Numbered from the stretch's first letter, positions 7,281-17,361 are shown. The stretch: 64,000 nucleotides of DNA from CAMLJR01 sp964500675 (GCA_964500675.1 CAZCNY010000001.1:496001-560000); one strand, 5' to 3'. Made by a program: numbers and translations. The notes: generated by a model not told the origin, from the sequence alone.

Positions 7281-8517
7281 AGAGTGCGCGCAGTCCGCGC
7301 CGCATATCGTCCTTCAAGTCATCGATATCTTCGAGACCCACCGCGACGCGAATTAAATTATCGGTAATACCCGCCTGCCGGCGCTCCTGCTCGGAAATAC
7401 GTCCATGCGTAGTCGTTGCAGGATGCACGATTGTCGTTTTTGTATCGCCCAGATTAGCGGTGATCGAACAAATACGCAGCGCATTGATAAAACGCCAGGC
7501 AGCATCCTTATCGCCGCGAACGTCTTTTTTCCCGCCCACGCTAAAGGCCATGACACCGCCGAATGCGCGCTGCTGTTTCGCAGCGAGCTCGTGTTGTGGG
7601 TGCGACGTTAAGCCCGCGTAAAACACCTGCTCGATTCCGTCTTGCTGTTGCAAAAATTGCGCAAGCTCAAGCGTATTGCGACTGTGTGCTTCCATCCGCA
7701 AGCGCAGTGTTTCGAGTCCTTTCAAAAAAACCCACGCATTGAACGGACTCATGGTCGGACCAGCGGAGCGTAAAAACGCCAATACTTCTTCCATTTTTTC
7801 GCGTTTGCCAAGCACGGCCCCACCGAGGCAACGGCCCTGCCCATCCAGATATTTCGTCGCCGAGTGCACGACGATATCGGCGCCGAGCTCCAGCGGTTTT
7901 TGCAATGCGGGTGAGCAAAAACAATTATCGACAACGAGCTGACAGCCGCGCTTTTTCGCCAATTGCGCTATCGCGGCAATATCGGCAATTTCATTGAGCG
8001 GATTTGACGGTGTTTCCAAAAATAATAATTTAGTATTCGGCTTAATCGCGTTTGACCAGGCGTTGTAATCAGTCAATGCGACGAATGTCGTCTCGACGCC
8101 AAATTTCGCGAGATACTTACTGAACACAACCGTTGTCGTGCCGAACACACTGCGCGAACAGGCGATATGATCGCCCGCTTTCAGTAGCGCCATGCAGGTG
8201 CTCAAAATTGCGGCCATGCCCGATGCCGTGGCAACGCCCATCTCCGCGCCTTCCATCGCTGCGAGACGTTCTTCAAAAGCGCGCACGGTAGGATTGGTGT
8301 AGCGCGAATAAACGTTGCCGGGCTCGCTGCCAGCAAAACGAGCCGCGGCTTGCTCGGCACTATCGAACACATAGCTCGACGTCAAAAACATCGCTTCGCT
8401 GTGTTCGCCTTCCGCCGTGCGCTGATAACCTGCGCGAATCGCAAGCGTATCGAGATGCGCTTCCCGCAAAACTTCTCGCCGCTGGTTTTCCAACAACTGG
8501 GGGTCCTTGTCAGACAT
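7279..8517 (-). CDS. metZ: O-succinylhomoserine sulfhydrylase
   Basis: 412 residues of the Cys/Met-metabolism PLP-enzyme family. It makes homocysteine directly from O-succinylhomoserine and sulfide, as in Pseudomonas. The PLP-lysine motif VHSATKYLDGQGR is near residue 215, the phosphate-binding ATASGMAAI near 100 and the SRYTNPT motif near 70. Over CGS/MetC relatives the neighbourhood is decisive: metZ directly follows purF in pseudomonads, and here it lies 42 bp downstream of purF on the same strand. Full length, with a terminator immediately downstream. Confidence 0.93.
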   Translation of the reverse strand: MSDKDPQLLENQRREVLREAHLDTLAIRAGYQRTAEGEHSEAMFLTSSYVFDSAEQAAARFAGSEPGNVYSRYTNPTVRAFEERLAAMEGAEMGVATASGMAAILSTCMALLKAGDHIACSRSVFGTTTVVFSKYLAKFGVETTFVALTDYNAWSNAIKPNTKLLFLETPSNPLNEIADIAAIAQLAKKRGCQLVVDNCFCSPALQKPLELGADIVVHSATKYLDGQGRCLGGAVLGKREKMEEVLAFLRSAGPTMSPFNAWVFLKGLETLRLRMEAHSRNTLELAQFLQQQDGIEQVFYAGLTSHPQHELAAKQQRAFGGVMAFSVGGKKDVRGDKDAAWRFINALRICSITANLGDTKTTIVHPATTTHGRISEQERRQAGITDNLIRVAVGLEDIDDLKDDMRRGLRAL

Positions 8518-8559
8518 TTTGCTTCACCTGAACCATGATCATCCGCACGGAGCGGTCAT

Positions 8560-10074
8560 CTACAAAATCGTATTGTGCAAACCGACAATGCTGCTGCCGG
8601 TATCCTCTAACTTCGATTTATTACCGTCATTGCGCGCATCGGCCAATCGCATCAAATAAGCGTTGCTGATATCGCCCGCGACATAATTGCCGTCGAACAC
8701 CGCGCAGTCGAACTGCGTCAACTTTGGATTGCCCTCGGCCGAGCTTGCAATCAGATCTTCGAGATCCTGATACACGAGCCAATCGGCGCCGATGAGCTTG
8801 CATATTTTCTCTTCGCTGTGCCCGTGCGCGATTAACTCCTCGGCGGTTGGCATATCAATGCCATACACATTCGGATAGCGCACCGGTGGCGAAGCCGATG
8901 CGAAATAGACTTTGCGTGCGCCGGCCTCGCGCGCCATTTCGATTATCTGCTGACACGTAGTGCCACGCACAATCGAATCGTCGACGAGCAATACGTTTTT
9001 ACCCTGAAACTCGAGCCCGATCGCATTGAGTTTCTGCCGTACCGATTTTTTGCGTTGACTCTGCCCCGGCATGATGAACGTGCGGCCGATGTAGCGATTT
9101 TTCACCAGACCTTCGCGAAATTTCACGCCGAGTCCGTGCGCGAGCGATTGCCCCGCGACACGGCTCGAATCGGGAATCGGAATCACCACATCGATATCGT
9201 GATCGGGACGCAGGCGCAGAATTTTTTCCGCCAGTTTTTCGCCCTGCCGCAGCCGTGCTTTATAAACCGAGACGCCATCCATGATCGAATCGGGACGCGC
9301 GAAATAGACGTGCTCGAATATGCACGGCGTCAACTTTGGATTCTCGGCGCACTGTTGCATCGCGACGGTGCCATCGGCCGCAATGTAAACCGCTTCACCG
9401 GGATCGATGTCGCGCACCAGCTTAAAGCCGAGCACGTCGAGTGCGACACTTTCCGACGCGAGCATGTATTCGTTCCCCTGTGCGGTTTCGCGACTGCCCA
9501 GCACGAGTGGGCGAATACCGTTGGGGTCGCGAAAGCCGATGACGCCGTAACCCGCGATCATCGCCACCACCGCATACGCACCGCGGCAGCGTTCGTGTAC
9601 ACCTTTCACCGCACTAAAAATATCGGCGGCGCTCGGCACCAATTTGCCGAGCCGCTGCAATTCGTGCGCAAAAATATTCAACAACACTTCAGAATCCGAA
9701 TCGGTGTTGAGATGACGCAGATCGGATTGAAAAATTTCGCGGCTGAGTTCTTCAGCATTGGTGAGATTGCCGTTGTGCGCCAGCGTAATACCGTACGGAG
9801 AATTAACGTAGAACGGCTGCGCAAGCGCGCGGCTCGATGTCCCCGCCGTGGGGTAGCGCACATGACCGACACCCATGTTACCGAGCAGTTGCTGCATGTG
9901 CCGCGTGTGAAATACATCGCGCACGAGACCGTTATCCTTGCGCAAATTGAATTTGCCGCGATAACTCGTGACGATGCCCGCCGCATCCTGACCGCGATGC
10001 TGCAATACCGTCAATGCATCATAAATGTCCTGATTGACGTTATTCTTGGCAACGATGCCGACAATACCGCACAT
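8560..10074 (-). CDS. purF: Amidophosphoribosyltransferase
   Basis: 504 residues. It catalyses the first committed step of purine synthesis (PRPP + glutamine to phosphoribosylamine). The N-terminus MCGIVGIV places the nucleophilic cysteine at residue 2 without a long propeptide. The glutaminase domain includes LQHRGQDAAGIVT and HNGNLTNAEEL, and the C-terminal PRPP loop is VLLVDDSIVRGTT. Length is normal for the gammaproteobacterial enzyme. It follows cvpA by 87 bp in the classical cvpA-purF order. Confidence 0.97.
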   Translation of the reverse strand: MCGIVGIVAKNNVNQDIYDALTVLQHRGQDAAGIVTSYRGKFNLRKDNGLVRDVFHTRHMQQLLGNMGVGHVRYPTAGTSSRALAQPFYVNSPYGITLAHNGNLTNAEELSREIFQSDLRHLNTDSDSEVLLNIFAHELQRLGKLVPSAADIFSAVKGVHERCRGAYAVVAMIAGYGVIGFRDPNGIRPLVLGSRETAQGNEYMLASESVALDVLGFKLVRDIDPGEAVYIAADGTVAMQQCAENPKLTPCIFEHVYFARPDSIMDGVSVYKARLRQGEKLAEKILRLRPDHDIDVVIPIPDSSRVAGQSLAHGLGVKFREGLVKNRYIGRTFIMPGQSQRKKSVRQKLNAIGLEFQGKNVLLVDDSIVRGTTCQQIIEMAREAGARKVYFASASPPVRYPNVYGIDMPTAEELIAHGHSEEKICKLIGADWLVYQDLEDLIASSAEGNPKLTQFDCAVFDGNYVAGDISNAYLMRLADARNDGNKSKLEDTGSSIVGLHNTIL

Positions 10075-10161
10075 GTCAGTAACCCTCGATCAACTTTGAT
10101 CCGCGCTGTGATGCGGGTTTTCAACCATTAAATTCACGACTTCGACAAAACTGACGCGAAT

Positions 10162-10710
10162 TTAGCGCCGGCTTGCTCGTGCGACTTGCGCTTTTTCCGC
10201 AAGCGATTTACTCCAACCTAACACTTCGCTAAAGGTTCCGCGCGCCCAGCCTTCGCTGGTTTCAAAATACGGCAGCAGGCGCGATTGATGCCACCACGGA
10301 TCCTGCTTCATCTCGGGCAGCGCCATCGGCAGCAAAATGACCAGCGCCAACACGATCAACAAGCCGCGCGCGGCCCCGAACGCCGTGCCGAGCACGCGAT
10401 CGACTGTACCCAGGCCCGCGCCGATGACGAATTGATGCAACAACCAGTTGATGATCGCACCGATCAGCAATGTCAGTGCAAACAATGCGGCAAATGCGAG
10501 CACCGTGCGTATCGACGGTGTGCTGATCCATTTGGAAAAAATCGTGGCGAGGCGTTCGTGAAATGCGATCGCGACAAAACTCGCGGCGGCCCAGCTGGCC
10601 AATGACAGCATTTCCTTGATGAAGCCTCGCAGCAAGCTGACCGCGCAGGACACACCAATGATGGCGATAATGGTCCAGTCAGCCCAGTTCAATGACATAA
10701 ACGCATGCAA
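10162..10710 (-). CDS. cvpA: CvpA family inner-membrane protein
   Basis: 182 residues, with four hydrophobic segments and the characteristic start NWADWTIIAIIGVS near residue 8. CvpA proteins are membrane proteins linked to colicin V production and envelope or biofilm traits, and the gene is traditionally cotranscribed with purF. AGGA lies just ahead of the ATG at 10710; an internal ATG at 10698 is possible but has no better ribosome-binding site. It sits between the SPOR-domain gene and purF. Confidence 0.92.
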   Translation of the reverse strand: MHAFMSLNWADWTIIAIIGVSCAVSLLRGFIKEMLSLASWAAASFVAIAFHERLATIFSKWISTPSIRTVLAFAALFALTLLIGAIINWLLHQFVIGAGLGTVDRVLGTAFGAARGLLIVLALVILLPMALPEMKQDPWWHQSRLLPYFETSEGWARGTFSEVLGWSKSLAEKAQVARASRR

Positions 10711-10800
10711 TCCTATTAATTGCTCGCCGGCAATCGAGCGCGAAGGCCGCGCATTGTAACAGAGCGGCGTCCATTCGCCGATCCTTGGCGCAGCACTTGA

Positions 10801-11442
10801 CTAACGTTGCGGCGATTGAAAGCGCACCACCATGCTGTTCACTTTCAGCGCGGTATCGATTGCACGCTTCTGCTCGTCAGCGCGCTCGCGGCTGAGTTTG
10901 GGACCGACAAACACCTTGACGCCGGCGGGTGCATTGGCGGTTTTGTACGGCTCGGTATACGCTTTAAACCCGCGTTGTTGCAGTGCCGCTTTTATTTTGT
11001 CGGCGCTCGCTTGCGTCGAAAACAAACCGACCTGCACCACCCACGCAACGGGAAGACCATGCTGGTCGAGTTCGAACGTCTCGCCATTTGCAGTTGCGTG
11101 CGGTGTTTTTTCCGGTACCGCTTTAACGGCTGTTGCCGCGCTGGAATTCGGCTTCGACGCCGCGACCGCAACCGGCTTATCCGCCGCGGCATCGGCGCGC
11201 AACGCCGGCTGCGAATCGCGCTCACTACCAAGCGGCGCAACGTCCGCAGGTCGTATCGGCTCGGGTACATTGAACGGCTTTATATCCGGCGCGGCTGGAA
11301 TTTGCGTGGTACGGGATATGGGATCGACCGGGCTATCCGCGCTCAGCAACCAGAACCACGCGATCACCCCGATAACCAACAGCGCAATACCGCCAACGAG
11401 GCGTTGCCGCAAGCTATCGCCCTTGAAATCATCACCCGCCAT
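10801..11442 (-). CDS. SPOR-domain (DedD-like) cell-division protein
   Basis: 213 residues. A short cytoplasmic N-terminus (about 14 residues) is followed by one transmembrane helix (GGIALLVIGVIAWFWLL), then a Pro/Ala-rich linker, then a C-terminal SPOR domain beginning WVVQVGLFSTQASADKIKAAL with the repeat-like KVFVGPKLSRERADEQK. SPOR domains bind denuded septal peptidoglycan. Size, topology and position between folC and cvpA match DedD of gammaproteobacteria. A strong AGGAGGGG ribosome-binding site precedes the ATG. Confidence 0.88.
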   Translation of the reverse strand: MAGDDFKGDSLRQRLVGGIALLVIGVIAWFWLLSADSPVDPISRTTQIPAAPDIKPFNVPEPIRPADVAPLGSERDSQPALRADAAADKPVAVAASKPNSSAATAVKAVPEKTPHATANGETFELDQHGLPVAWVVQVGLFSTQASADKIKAALQQRGFKAYTEPYKTANAPAGVKVFVGPKLSRERADEQKRAIDTALKVNSMVVRFQSPQR

Positions 11443-11459
11443 TCACACCCCTCCTCGCT

Positions 11460-12770
11460 CTACAAAGGCGCCGCTTGGATTTGCGCCGTCTGTAAGTAAC
11501 CCAGCACAGCCGCTACGGTAAAAAACGATCCGAATACTACGATGCGATCACCGGACCGCGCTTGTGCGATCGCGGCCTGATAGGCAGCAACAACGGTCGG
11601 CGCCACAACAATTGTCGAAATCTCAGCCGCGCGCAACTGCGCGGCAATCGCATCGACGGCCGCCGCCCGCGGATTATCCGTTAACGCACCGATGTACCAC
11701 GCATCGATGCTATTTTTTAACGCGGCGATAACCGCTGCCACATCTTTATCGGCCATCATCGCAAACACGGCCAGCGTGCGGCCACCCGCATGCGTCTGCG
11801 CCAAGCGTTGCGCGAGCCAACGCGCCGCGTGTGGATTGTGCCCTACATCGAGAACGACTTCGACCGCGCCGCGCGCGATGCGTTGAAAACGTCCGGCCAA
11901 ATTGGCCGATCGCAATCCGCTCTCTATAGCGTCTGCATTAATCGTGAAAGGCAAACAGTGCAACGCCGCGATCGCTGCTGCCGCGCTCGGCAACGGCAAT
12001 GCCGGCAGAGGTAAGTTTTCATAATCGGCAGTGCGCGGCAGTTGCGTGCTCGACCAACACCACGACGAATCGTTTACCGTGTAATCGAATGCAGTGCCCA
12101 CTGCGTAAAAACGTGCCCCGAGTTTTTGCGCGGTATCGATGACGCTGCGCGGCGGATTCGCATCGACGCAAACCGCGGGTTTATGCGCACGCAAAATGCC
12201 GGCTTTTTCCGCGCCGATGCTTTCACGATCAGAACCCAGCCAATCCTGATGATCGAGATCGATGCTCGTGAGCACGGCGACATCGGGATCGATGATATTG
12301 ACGGCATCGAGCCGTCCGCCAAGACCAACTTCGAGAATCACAACATCGAGCCGCGAGTGTTGAAACAACCACAGCGCCGCGAGCGTGCCGAATTCAAAAT
12401 ACGTCAGAGAAATATCGCCGAGCGCCGCGTGCACGACACGGAATGCTTCGCACAATTGCGCATCGCTCACCACAACGCCGTCGATGCGCACACGCTCGTT
12501 GTAGTACAGCAAGTGGGGAGATGTGTAAGCGCCGACGCGATAACCCGCCGCGCGCAACATCGCTTCGAGAAAAGCGACACAGGAACCTTTGCCGTTGGTA
12601 CCGCCGACGGTGACGATCTTGGCGCGGCTGAGGTCGATTGTTAGACGCGCGGCGACAGCGGCGACGCGCTCCAGACCCAACTCAATCTGACGCGGGTGGT
12701 GCGCTTCCATCCATGTCAGCCACTCCGCTAAGCTTTTCATCGCCATAGCCGATGTCGGCGGTCGCTGCAT
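11460..12770 (-). CDS. folC: Bifunctional folylpolyglutamate/dihydrofolate synthase
   Basis: 436 residues of the Mur-ligase-like FolC family, which adds glutamate to folates and joins dihydropteroate to glutamate. The ATP loop TVGGTNGKGSCVAFLE is near residue 60, YTSPHLLYYNERVRIDG near 100, and DVGHNPHAARWLAQRL near 310. It starts 2 bp after accD. The ATG at 12770 has AGGA almost abutting it; ATG codons at 12746 and 12740 are alternative starts, so the first residues are uncertain. Confidence 0.94.
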   Translation of the reverse strand: MQRPPTSAMAMKSLAEWLTWMEAHHPRQIELGLERVAAVAARLTIDLSRAKIVTVGGTNGKGSCVAFLEAMLRAAGYRVGAYTSPHLLYYNERVRIDGVVVSDAQLCEAFRVVHAALGDISLTYFEFGTLAALWLFQHSRLDVVILEVGLGGRLDAVNIIDPDVAVLTSIDLDHQDWLGSDRESIGAEKAGILRAHKPAVCVDANPPRSVIDTAQKLGARFYAVGTAFDYTVNDSSWCWSSTQLPRTADYENLPLPALPLPSAAAAIAALHCLPFTINADAIESGLRSANLAGRFQRIARGAVEVVLDVGHNPHAARWLAQRLAQTHAGGRTLAVFAMMADKDVAAVIAALKNSIDAWYIGALTDNPRAAAVDAIAAQLRAAEISTIVVAPTVVAAYQAAIAQARSGDRIVVFGSFFTVAAVLGYLQTAQIQAAPL

Positions 12771-12772
12771 TC

Positions 12773-13645
12773 CTACGCAGCCGGAGCTGGCTGCTTGGTC
12801 AGTTTCGCCAGCACGCGCGCGACGGTATCGCGCATATCGCGGCGATGCACGATCATGTCGATCGCGCCGTGCTCAAGCAAGAACTCGCTGCGTTGAAATC
12901 CTGGCGGTAATTTTTGCCGGATCGTCTGCTCGATGATATTGGGGCCCGCGAAACCTGCGCGCGCGCCCGGTTCAGCGATATTGATATCACCCAGCAGCGC
13001 AAGACTCGCGGAAACGCCGCCGTAAATCGGATCGGTGAGCACGGAAATATATGGCACACCATTTTGCTTCATACGTTCGAGCACGGCGCTCGTTTTCGCC
13101 ATCTGCATGAGCGAAATCAGAGCCTCTTGCATGCGCGCACCGCCCGACGCGGAAAAACACACGAGTGGAATTTGTTCTTCGAGCGCGAGATTCGCCGCGC
13201 GTTTGAATCTTTCGCCGACGGCATTGCCCATCGAGCCGCCATGGAAATTAAATTCAAACGCCGTGACAACGATCGGCATCAATTTGAGCGAACCGCGCAT
13301 CGCGATGAGCGCATCTTTTTCGCCCGTTTCTTTCTGCGCCTGCGTCAAGCGATCCTTATATTTTTTGATGTCTTTGAATTTAAGCCGGTCGACCGGCACA
13401 ACATCCTGCGCAATCTCGACGCGGCCATCGGCATCGAGAAACATATGCAAACGTTCGCGCGCCCCGACACGCATGTGATGATCGCACTTCGGGCACACAT
13501 CAAGATTTTTTTCGAGTTCGGGCCGGTACAGCGGCGCATCGCATTTCGGGCATTTTTTCCAAAGCCCTTCGGGCACGGAAACCTTTCGCTCCTTCACCTC
13601 GGTAGCGCGATTGAGTGCAGGAACAATTTTATCGATCCAGCTCAT
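12773..13645 (-). CDS. accD: Acetyl-CoA carboxylase carboxyltransferase subunit beta
   Basis: 290 residues. It forms malonyl-CoA together with AccA. An N-terminal four-cysteine zinc finger (C32, C35, C51, C54) is followed by the crotonase-fold carboxyltransferase domain with FSASGGARMQEALISLMQM and TDPIYGGVSASLALLGDI. It lies in the trpA-accD-folC order typical of proteobacteria. Complete, with no anomalies. Confidence 0.97.
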   Translation of the reverse strand: MSWIDKIVPALNRATEVKERKVSVPEGLWKKCPKCDAPLYRPELEKNLDVCPKCDHHMRVGARERLHMFLDADGRVEIAQDVVPVDRLKFKDIKKYKDRLTQAQKETGEKDALIAMRGSLKLMPIVVTAFEFNFHGGSMGNAVGERFKRAANLALEEQIPLVCFSASGGARMQEALISLMQMAKTSAVLERMKQNGVPYISVLTDPIYGGVSASLALLGDINIAEPGARAGFAGPNIIEQTIRQKLPPGFQRSEFLLEHGAIDMIVHRRDMRDTVARVLAKLTKQPAPAA

Positions 13646-13666
13646 GGCAAAACCTCGTCAGTGTTT

Positions 13667-14482
13667 TTAAATCGCATCGACAGCCTGGCGAATTTCAGCG
13701 AGCAATTGCGCCGGAGCTGCAACTAAATCAGCGCCCGTTTTATTTTGCCGCGCGGCTTGCGCGATGCGATCGACGAGCGCACTGCCGATCACCACGCCTT
13801 CAGCCACGCGCGCGATCGCCTGCGCCGAACCTGCATCTTTAATGCCGAAACCTACCGTGATCGGCAAATCGGTGATCGCTTTAATGCGCTGCAACATCGC
13901 GCGCACCGCATCGATATCGAGATGCCCCGCACCCGTCACACCTTTGAGCGACACACAGTACAAATAGCCGCTCGCCAATTCCGCGATTGCGCGAATGCGC
14001 GGTTCAGTCGTGGTCGGCGCGAGCAGAAAAATATTATCGATGCCGACGCGACGCAGTTCGGTATTGAGATCGTCGGCCTCTTCGGGAGGCAGATCGACCG
14101 TGAGCAAACCATCGACACCTGCTTTTGCGGCGGCATCGGCAAATTGCGCATAGCCCATGTATTCGACGGGATTGGCATAGCCCATCAACACGACCGGCGT
14201 GTCAGCGTTGGCCTTGCGAAACTCGGCGACGATATCGAGCACATCGCGCAACGTCGTGTGATGCACAAGCGCGCGCTCGTGACCGAGTTGAATCACGGGG
14301 CCTTCGGCCATCGGATCGGAGAACGGCACGCCAAGCTCAATAATATCGGCACCGGCCTTCACCAAACCGTGCATAAGCGGCAGCGTCGCTTCGAGCTGCG
14401 GATCGCCCGCGACAACATACGGAACCACGGCTTTGCGATTGTGCTCGCGCAATTGGGCGAGCGTGTTGGCAATTCGGCTCAA
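13667..14482 (-). CDS. trpA: Tryptophan synthase alpha subunit
   Basis: About 271 residues from a TTG at 14482, chosen because AGGAA lies 6 nt upstream and the product then begins SRIANTLAQLREHNRKA, which matches the family start. An in-frame TTG at 14527 overlapping the trpB stop would add 15 residues. Catalytic glutamate and aspartate motifs are visible (IIELGVPFSDPMAEGP, LLTVDLPPEEADDL). The enzyme cleaves indole-glycerol phosphate and channels indole to TrpB. Downstream of trpB, upstream of accD. Confidence 0.95.
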   Translation of the reverse strand: MSRIANTLAQLREHNRKAVVPYVVAGDPQLEATLPLMHGLVKAGADIIELGVPFSDPMAEGPVIQLGHERALVHHTTLRDVLDIVAEFRKANADTPVVLMGYANPVEYMGYAQFADAAAKAGVDGLLTVDLPPEEADDLNTELRRVGIDNIFLLAPTTTEPRIRAIAELASGYLYCVSLKGVTGAGHLDIDAVRAMLQRIKAITDLPITVGFGIKDAGSAQAIARVAEGVVIGSALVDRIAQAARQNKTGADLVAAPAQLLAEIRQAVDAI

Positions 14483-14523
14483 AATAATTTCCTGTCCGTT
14501 GTGTTCGTTTTCAACTACAAAAA

Positions 14524-15765
14524 TCAAAGACTGATGCGATCGATACCGGCGACGGTGTGAATATCTTTATCGCCGCGCCCGGAAAGATTCGCGATGATGA
14601 TTTGATCCTTGCGCATGGTTGGCGCGAGCTTTTCCACATACGCGAGCGCATGACTCGATTCAAGCGCCGGCATGATGCCTTCGGTCTGCGTGAGTTTGCG
14701 AAACGCCGCGAGTGCTTCCTCGTCATCAATCGCGACGTAATTCACGCGACCGATATCGCGCAGCCATGAATGCTCAGGGCCGACACCCGGATAATCGAGA
14801 CCCGCCGACACCGAATGCGTTTCGATAATCTGCCCCGCTTCGTCTTGCATCAAGTACGTGCGATTGCCATGCAATACACCGGGGCGACCCGCGCTGAGCG
14901 GCGCCGCATGTTTACCGGTTTCGATACCGTAACCGCCCGCTTCAACGCCGTACATCGTAACCGACTCATCGCTGAGAAACGGATGAAACAAACCGATCGC
15001 ATTCGAACCGCCGCCGACGCACGCAACTAACGCATCAGGTAAGCGGCCCGTCATTTCGGCGCATTGCGCTTTCGCTTCGCGGCCGATCACCGCTTGGAAA
15101 TCGCGTACGAGTTTCGGATACGGATGCGGACCCGCGACGGTGCCGATGATATAAAACGTGTTGTCGACATTGGTAACCCAGTCGCGCAACGCTTCGTTCA
15201 TCGCATCTTTCAATGTGCGCGAACCCGATGTCACGGGAATCACTTCGGCGCCGAGCAATTTCATGCGGTACACGTTGAGCGATTGCCGGCGCACGTCCTC
15301 CTCGCCCATATACACCTGACATTGCATGCCGAAACGCGCAGCAATTGTCGCGGTCGCAACACCGTGCTGTCCCGCGCCGGTTTCCGCGATCACGCGCTTC
15401 TTGCCCATGTATTTTGCGAGCAAACCTTGACCCACAGTGTTATTAACTTTGTGCGCGCCGGTGTGGTTCAAATCCTCGCGCTTCAAATAAATTTGCGCGC
15501 CGCCCAATTCGCGACTCCAGCGTTCAGCGTGATAGAGCGGCGAGGGACGGCCAACATAATGCGCAAGATCGCGATCGAATTCGGCGCGAAACGCCGCATC
15601 GACCGATAATTTGTTGTAGGCGTTTTCCAATTCTTCAAGCGCGCACATCAGCGTTTCAGCGACGAACTTTCCGCCGTAAATACCGAAGTGTCCGCGCGCA
15701 TCAGGCATAGCGGCATAATCAATAGCGCTTTGAACGGAATTAATTTCGAGAGTAGATTTACCCAC
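14524..15765 (-). CDS. trpB: Tryptophan synthase beta subunit
   Basis: About 413 residues from GTG 15765, which has GGAG 7 nt upstream and overlaps the end of trpF by 8 bp (translational coupling). A frame extending to 15792 is open but would overlap trpF further. The PLP lysine lies in NHTGAHKVNNTVGQGL, the serine/PLP-phosphate loop in CVGGGSNAIGLFHPF, and the N-terminal hallmark is GHFGIYGGKFVAETLM. It condenses indole with serine. trpBA lies directly within the trpF-accD block rather than in a separate trpI-trpBA locus as in Pseudomonas. Confidence 0.96.
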   Translation of the reverse strand: MGKSTLEINSVQSAIDYAAMPDARGHFGIYGGKFVAETLMCALEELENAYNKLSVDAAFRAEFDRDLAHYVGRPSPLYHAERWSRELGGAQIYLKREDLNHTGAHKVNNTVGQGLLAKYMGKKRVIAETGAGQHGVATATIAARFGMQCQVYMGEEDVRRQSLNVYRMKLLGAEVIPVTSGSRTLKDAMNEALRDWVTNVDNTFYIIGTVAGPHPYPKLVRDFQAVIGREAKAQCAEMTGRLPDALVACVGGGSNAIGLFHPFLSDESVTMYGVEAGGYGIETGKHAAPLSAGRPGVLHGNRTYLMQDEAGQIIETHSVSAGLDYPGVGPEHSWLRDIGRVNYVAIDDEEALAAFRKLTQTEGIMPALESSHALAYVEKLAPTMRKDQIIIANLSGRGDKDIHTVAGIDRISL

Positions 15766-16411
15766 TGCATGACTCCAGTTCGCAATCGGCACGGCGCACG
15801 GCCGCGATAAATGCTTCGATTTTCTTTGCGTCTTTCATGCCGGCAGCGGATTCAACACCACCGCTGACATCGACGGCAAAAGGACGTATTTGTGCAATCG
15901 CGTCGCTAACATTATGCGGCGACAGCCCGCCCGCAAGCACAATATTGCTGCGCAATTGTTGCGGCACACGCTGCCAGTCGAACGCTTCCCCCGTACCGCC
16001 TGCGACACCCGCTCGATACGTATCGAGCAAGATCGCTCGCGCATCGCCGAATTGCCGCGTCATCGCCATGACATTGATATCGTCGCGCATGCGCAATGCT
16101 TTGCAATACGGACGCGTAAACTGTTTGCAGTATTCGGGCGTCTCGGTGCCATGAAATTGCAGCAAATCGAGCGGCACTCCATCGAGAGTTTCACGCACCG
16201 CATGTGGCTCGGCATCGACGAACAAACCCACCGTGGTCACGAACGCTGGCAACACATCGCAAATCGCGCGCGCTGTTGCAACGCTCACCGCGCGAGGACT
16301 GCTCGCGCAAAACACAAAACCAATCGCATCGGCACCCGCAGCGGCAGCGGCCAGTGCGTCTTCGACTCGGGTAATGCCACAGATTTTTACGCGGGTTCGG
16401 CGCAAGCCCAT
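15758..16411 (-). CDS. trpF: Phosphoribosylanthranilate isomerase
   Basis: 217 residues, a TIM-barrel isomerase of tryptophan synthesis. The N-terminal VKICGITRVEDALAAAAAG carries the catalytic cysteine (CGIT), and the phosphate-binding end reads AVDVSGGVESAAGMKD. It starts at ATG 16411 in a 96-bp gap from truA, and its 3' end overlaps the trpB start. Normal length, no anomalies. Confidence 0.95.
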   Translation of the reverse strand: MGLRRTRVKICGITRVEDALAAAAAGADAIGFVFCASSPRAVSVATARAICDVLPAFVTTVGLFVDAEPHAVRETLDGVPLDLLQFHGTETPEYCKQFTRPYCKALRMRDDINVMAMTRQFGDARAILLDTYRAGVAGGTGEAFDWQRVPQQLRSNIVLAGGLSPHNVSDAIAQIRPFAVDVSGGVESAAGMKDAKKIEAFIAAVRRADCELESCSG

Positions 16412-16507
16412 GAGGTCAATCGGCTGCCAAAATGGAACACGAATCGTAACAGATTGCGCGCGCGACTGTCTGCTATTCGGCGGAATTTGGAGTTTTTCAG
16501 CGGAAGT

Positions 16508-17359
16508 TCACTGCGCTTCGCTTAAACCGAGCGAAGCGAGAAATGCCGGCCCAAGCACGTTGCGTGGCAACTCCAACTCGCGCGGATAATGCACATCGAC
16601 CAAATACAGTCCTTGCGGAGGCGCAGTCGGCGCGGCGAGGGTGCGATCCTTGGCAGCAAAGATCTGTGCCGTCCACCCGGGAGCCTGGCGACCGCTGCCA
16701 ACCGCGAGCAGCGCGCCGACGATGTTGCGCACCATGTGCAACAAAAACGCGTTGGCTTGGATATCGACGATAACAAAATCGCCTCGACGAGAAACTGTCA
16801 CATGATGCACGTTGCGCATCGGCGTATTCGATTGACAACCGGCACCGCGAAACGAGGAAAAATCCTGCTCACCGAGCAGGCATTGCGCCTCGCGGTGCAT
16901 CAACTCAACATCGAGCGCATGCGGAAAAAATGTCGTGAGCGAGCCGAGATGCGCCGAGCGCGTCGAATGGTTGTGGATGATGTAACGGTAGCGTCGCGCT
17001 GTCGCGGTAAAACGCGCATGAAACCCGGAGGAAACCGGGCACGCCCATTTGATCGCAACGCCCTCGGGCAGCAACGTATTGCCGCCAAACACCCACGCTT
17101 TTTCCGGACGACTGACCGGCGTATCGAAATGGACGACTTGATGCGACGCGTGTACGCCGGTGTCGGTGCGGCCCGCGCAGACGGTGGTGATGGGAGCCGA
17201 AGCGATTTGCGAAAGCGCGCTCTCAAGCGTTTCCTGCACGGTCGGCAGGTTGAGTTTACGCTGGGCTTGCCAGCCGAAGAAGGCACCACCGTGATATTCG
17301 ACCGCAAGTGCAACGCGATCGCCAGCGGCAAACTGCGCCGTGAACGATCGCTGCGCCAT
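16508..17359 (-). CDS. truA: tRNA pseudouridine(38-40) synthase
   Basis: 283 residues. It isomerises uridines 38-40 in the anticodon stem-loop. The catalytic aspartate lies in CAGRTDTGVHASHQVVHF (residues about 60-77). The start VALAVEYHGGAFFGWQ and the C-terminal FLLHMVRNIVGALLAVG are typical. fimV ends 2 bp upstream. The fimV-truA-trpF order is conserved in Pseudomonas relatives. Confidence 0.96.
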   Translation of the reverse strand: MAQRSFTAQFAAGDRVALAVEYHGGAFFGWQAQRKLNLPTVQETLESALSQIASAPITTVCAGRTDTGVHASHQVVHFDTPVSRPEKAWVFGGNTLLPEGVAIKWACPVSSGFHARFTATARRYRYIIHNHSTRSAHLGSLTTFFPHALDVELMHREAQCLLGEQDFSSFRGAGCQSNTPMRNVHHVTVSRRGDFVIVDIQANAFLLHMVRNIVGALLAVGSGRQAPGWTAQIFAAKDRTLAAPTAPPQGLYLVDVHYPRELELPRNVLGPAFLASLGLSEAQ

Positions 17360-17361
17360 CG